6,325 bases of DNA from contig JANXXA010000176.1 in NCBI GenBank assembly GCA_025350885.1, forward strand, positions 1 to 6,325, in the 5' to 3' direction. Position 1 is the first letter of the stretch. The number at the start of each line of letters is the position of its first letter. Below, piece by piece: positions 5,785 to 6,325 of the stretch. The position numbers and the translations under genes are program-made. A model generated the notes under the pieces. The model saw only the letters and a list, made by a program, of their open reading frames with translations, ran no database searches and was not told where the DNA came from. The DNA comes from Phenylobacterium sp. (GTDB taxonomy: Bacteria > Pseudomonadota > Alphaproteobacteria > Caulobacterales > Caulobacteraceae).

Positions 5785-6325
5785 ATGCGCGCCCGCGATG
5801 ACATCACCGACGATCCCGTGGACCTGCTGACTCCGCGCGAGCGCGAGTGTCTGCGCCTCGTCGACCAGCACCTGTCGTCCAAGCAGATCACCCGCGAACT
5901 GGGCATGTCCAAGACCTCGGTGGATACCTACTGCGACCGCGCCCGTCGCAAGCTGGGCGTCGAGGATCGCTACGCTGCCGCCCGGCTGGCGCGACGCCTC
6001 GACGTTAACCATGTCCTGACTGAATCAGGACATGACACGGTCAGGACAGACGCCGCCGTTAACCTCTGGCCGGATGAGCCGGCAACAGAGGGGGAGCCCC
6101 ATGGGCGACTGGCAGAACTTCGACAATCGGGCGGTGATCGGGCGGGCGCTTCGCCTGCGTCGCGAAATCGACGACTTCGAGGCCCGTTGGCCGACCGAGG
6201 TGGCGAAGGAAGAGTCGCTTCCGACCTTCACCTGGGCGCAACTGGAACGACAACTCGTCGATCTGGCGGCGACCCCGGCTCAGGCGAGCATGGCCCGGCA
6301 TCTGGTGTCGGGTACGCGCAAGCTG
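5785..6325 (+). CDS. LuxR-type HTH regulator, frame open to window end
   Basis: The first 72 codons encode a GerE/LuxR-type helix-turn-helix. Leu-Thr-Pro-Arg-Glu-Arg-Glu-Cys (15-22) opens the domain, Ser-Ser-Lys-Gln-Ile-Thr-Arg-Glu-Leu-Gly (31-40) follows, then the recognition helix Ser-Lys-Thr-Ser-Val-Asp-Thr-Tyr (42-49) and Arg-Arg-Lys-Leu-Gly-Val (54-59). No receiver or ligand-binding domain precedes it, so it is a stand-alone DNA-binding domain with an unknown tail. The ATG at 5785 has no purine-rich ribosome site; a leaderless or very short-leader mRNA is possible, and a GTG at 5752 is an in-frame alternative. The frame meets no stop before 6325, but third-position G/C bias falls after about 6000, and from 6101 a second frame looks better. 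The true 3' end is therefore uncertain: a long tail, an overlap with the next gene, or a frame error near 6000-6100. The HTH part is secure; the end is not. Confidence 0.72.
   Translation, partial: MRARDDITDDPVDLLTPRERECLRLVDQHLSSKQITRELGMSKTSVDTYCDRARRKLGVEDRYAAARLARRLDVNHVLTESGHDTVRTDAAVNLWPDEPATEGEPHGRLAELRQSGGDRAGASPASRNRRLRGPLADRGGEGRVASDLHLGATGTTTRRSGGDPGSGEHGPASGVGYAQA
6004..6064 (+). promoter_or_regulatory. Two GTTAACC elements, possible CtrA half-sites
   Basis: GTTAACC occurs at 6004-6010 and again at 6058-6064, 54 bases apart. The first reads TTAACCAT (6005-6012), which resembles the half-site recognised by the alphaproteobacterial cell-cycle regulator CtrA. The pair brackets the inverted repeat and lies just before the ATG at 6101. 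They could control that gene, but the spacing is not the classic TTAA-N7-TTAA. Confidence 0.3.
6010..6048 (+). repeat. Perfect 10-base inverted repeat with a third half-copy
   Basis: CATGTCCTGA at 6010-6019 and its exact complement TCAGGACATG at 6025-6034 are separated by five bases (CTGAA). An extra TCAGGACA follows at 6041-6048, 16 bases after the second arm in the same orientation. The structure could be an operator with an additional half-site, or an RNA hairpin. No T-run follows, so a standard intrinsic terminator is unlikely. It lies inside the open LuxR-type frame, after its HTH domain. Confidence 0.7.
6101..6325 (+). CDS. Unrecognised protein, 5' part only
   Basis: I do not recognise this protein. 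The first 75 codons from the ATG at 6101 are visible and run off the window. The translation looks natural: mixed charged and hydrophobic residues, three tryptophans (Trp4, Trp30, Trp45), and helical stretches such as Ala-Leu-Arg-Leu-Arg-Arg-Glu-Ile-Asp-Asp-Phe-Glu (16-27). The third codon position is mostly G or C, unlike the competing LuxR-type frame over the same bases, which becomes Arg/Gly/Ser rich there. AGGGGGAG at 6089-6096 is a good ribosome site four bases before the ATG. In-frame ATGs at 6074 and 6032 are alternatives without such a site. No membrane helix or signal peptide is seen in this part. It overlaps the LuxR-type frame by the whole visible length, so at least one of the two calls must be wrong here unless the genes truly overlap. 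Confidence 0.6.
   Translation, partial: MGDWQNFDNRAVIGRALRLRREIDDFEARWPTEVAKEESLPTFTWAQLERQLVDLAATPAQASMARHLVSGTRKL

Noticed and set aside
5707..6012. Minus-strand frame of 101 codons opposite the LuxR-type gene
   Set aside because: It is antisense to a clear helix-turn-helix domain and has no recognisable motif.
6010..6034. Intrinsic terminator for the LuxR-type gene
   Set aside because: The hairpin is perfect but only moderately G/C rich and is not followed by a T-run; an operator or other role fits equally well.
6025..6301. Minus-strand frames of 68 and 80 codons near the window end
   Set aside because: Both lie antisense to the 6101 gene and have no domain or convincing start signal; the plus-strand frame has better codon bias.
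1..6325. CRISPR array, tRNA, insertion sequence or attachment site
   Set aside because: No repeat-spacer pattern, tRNA-like fold, transposase or integrase gene, or flanking target duplication was seen.

Overview
The window looks like a chromosomal segment of a high-GC alphaproteobacterium, most probably in or near the Caulobacterales (Caulobacter/Phenylobacterium type). The reasons are the strong G/C bias at third codon positions, the alphaproteobacterial style of the XRE and LuxR-type regulators, and above all a soluble hybrid histidine kinase resembling Caulobacter ShkA placed directly upstream of an ampG-type permease gene. No mobile element, CRISPR array, tRNA or rRNA is visible. The region reads as ordinary chromosome with some interesting regulatory content.

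Layout. Positions 1-960 (+) hold the 3' part of rlmN, the radical-SAM methyltransferase for 23S rRNA A2503 and some tRNAs; its start lies before the window. It is followed on the same strand by a small four-helix DUF350 membrane protein (1025-1453). Only 13 bases further on comes a membrane-anchored, trypsin-like serine protease (1467-2294). The protease gene meets the oppositely oriented ampG (2291-3640, -) tail to tail, and the two stop codons are built from one shared CTAG. Upstream of ampG on the minus strand lies the hybrid kinase (3680-5218), and upstream of that an XRE/Cro-C1 regulator (5288-5686). These three minus-strand genes may form one transcription unit: regulator, kinase, permease. 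A 98-base divergent region separates the XRE gene from a LuxR-type helix-turn-helix gene starting at 5785 (+). The 3' end is complicated: the LuxR-type frame has no stop before the window ends, while from 6101 the coding signal moves to another frame that encodes an unrecognised protein.

How the parts fit. AmpG-type permeases import anhydro-muropeptides for peptidoglycan recycling. ShkA in Caulobacter is a cell-cycle kinase that feeds phosphate through ShpA to TacA and is switched on by c-di-GMP binding to its inner pseudo-receiver. The kinase here has the same order (DHp, CA, degenerate receiver, functional receiver) and no sensor domain. The inner receiver has lost its acidic pocket but keeps a Tyr-x-Ile-Lys-Pro-x-Arg segment and an acidic-acidic-Arg linker motif that look like the c-di-GMP site. 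This is the most informative part of the window. It appears to be a known system in a new genome rather than an undescribed one. The least explained part is the 6000-6325 end, with a perfect 10-base inverted repeat, a third half-copy, two TTAACC elements and two competing reading frames.
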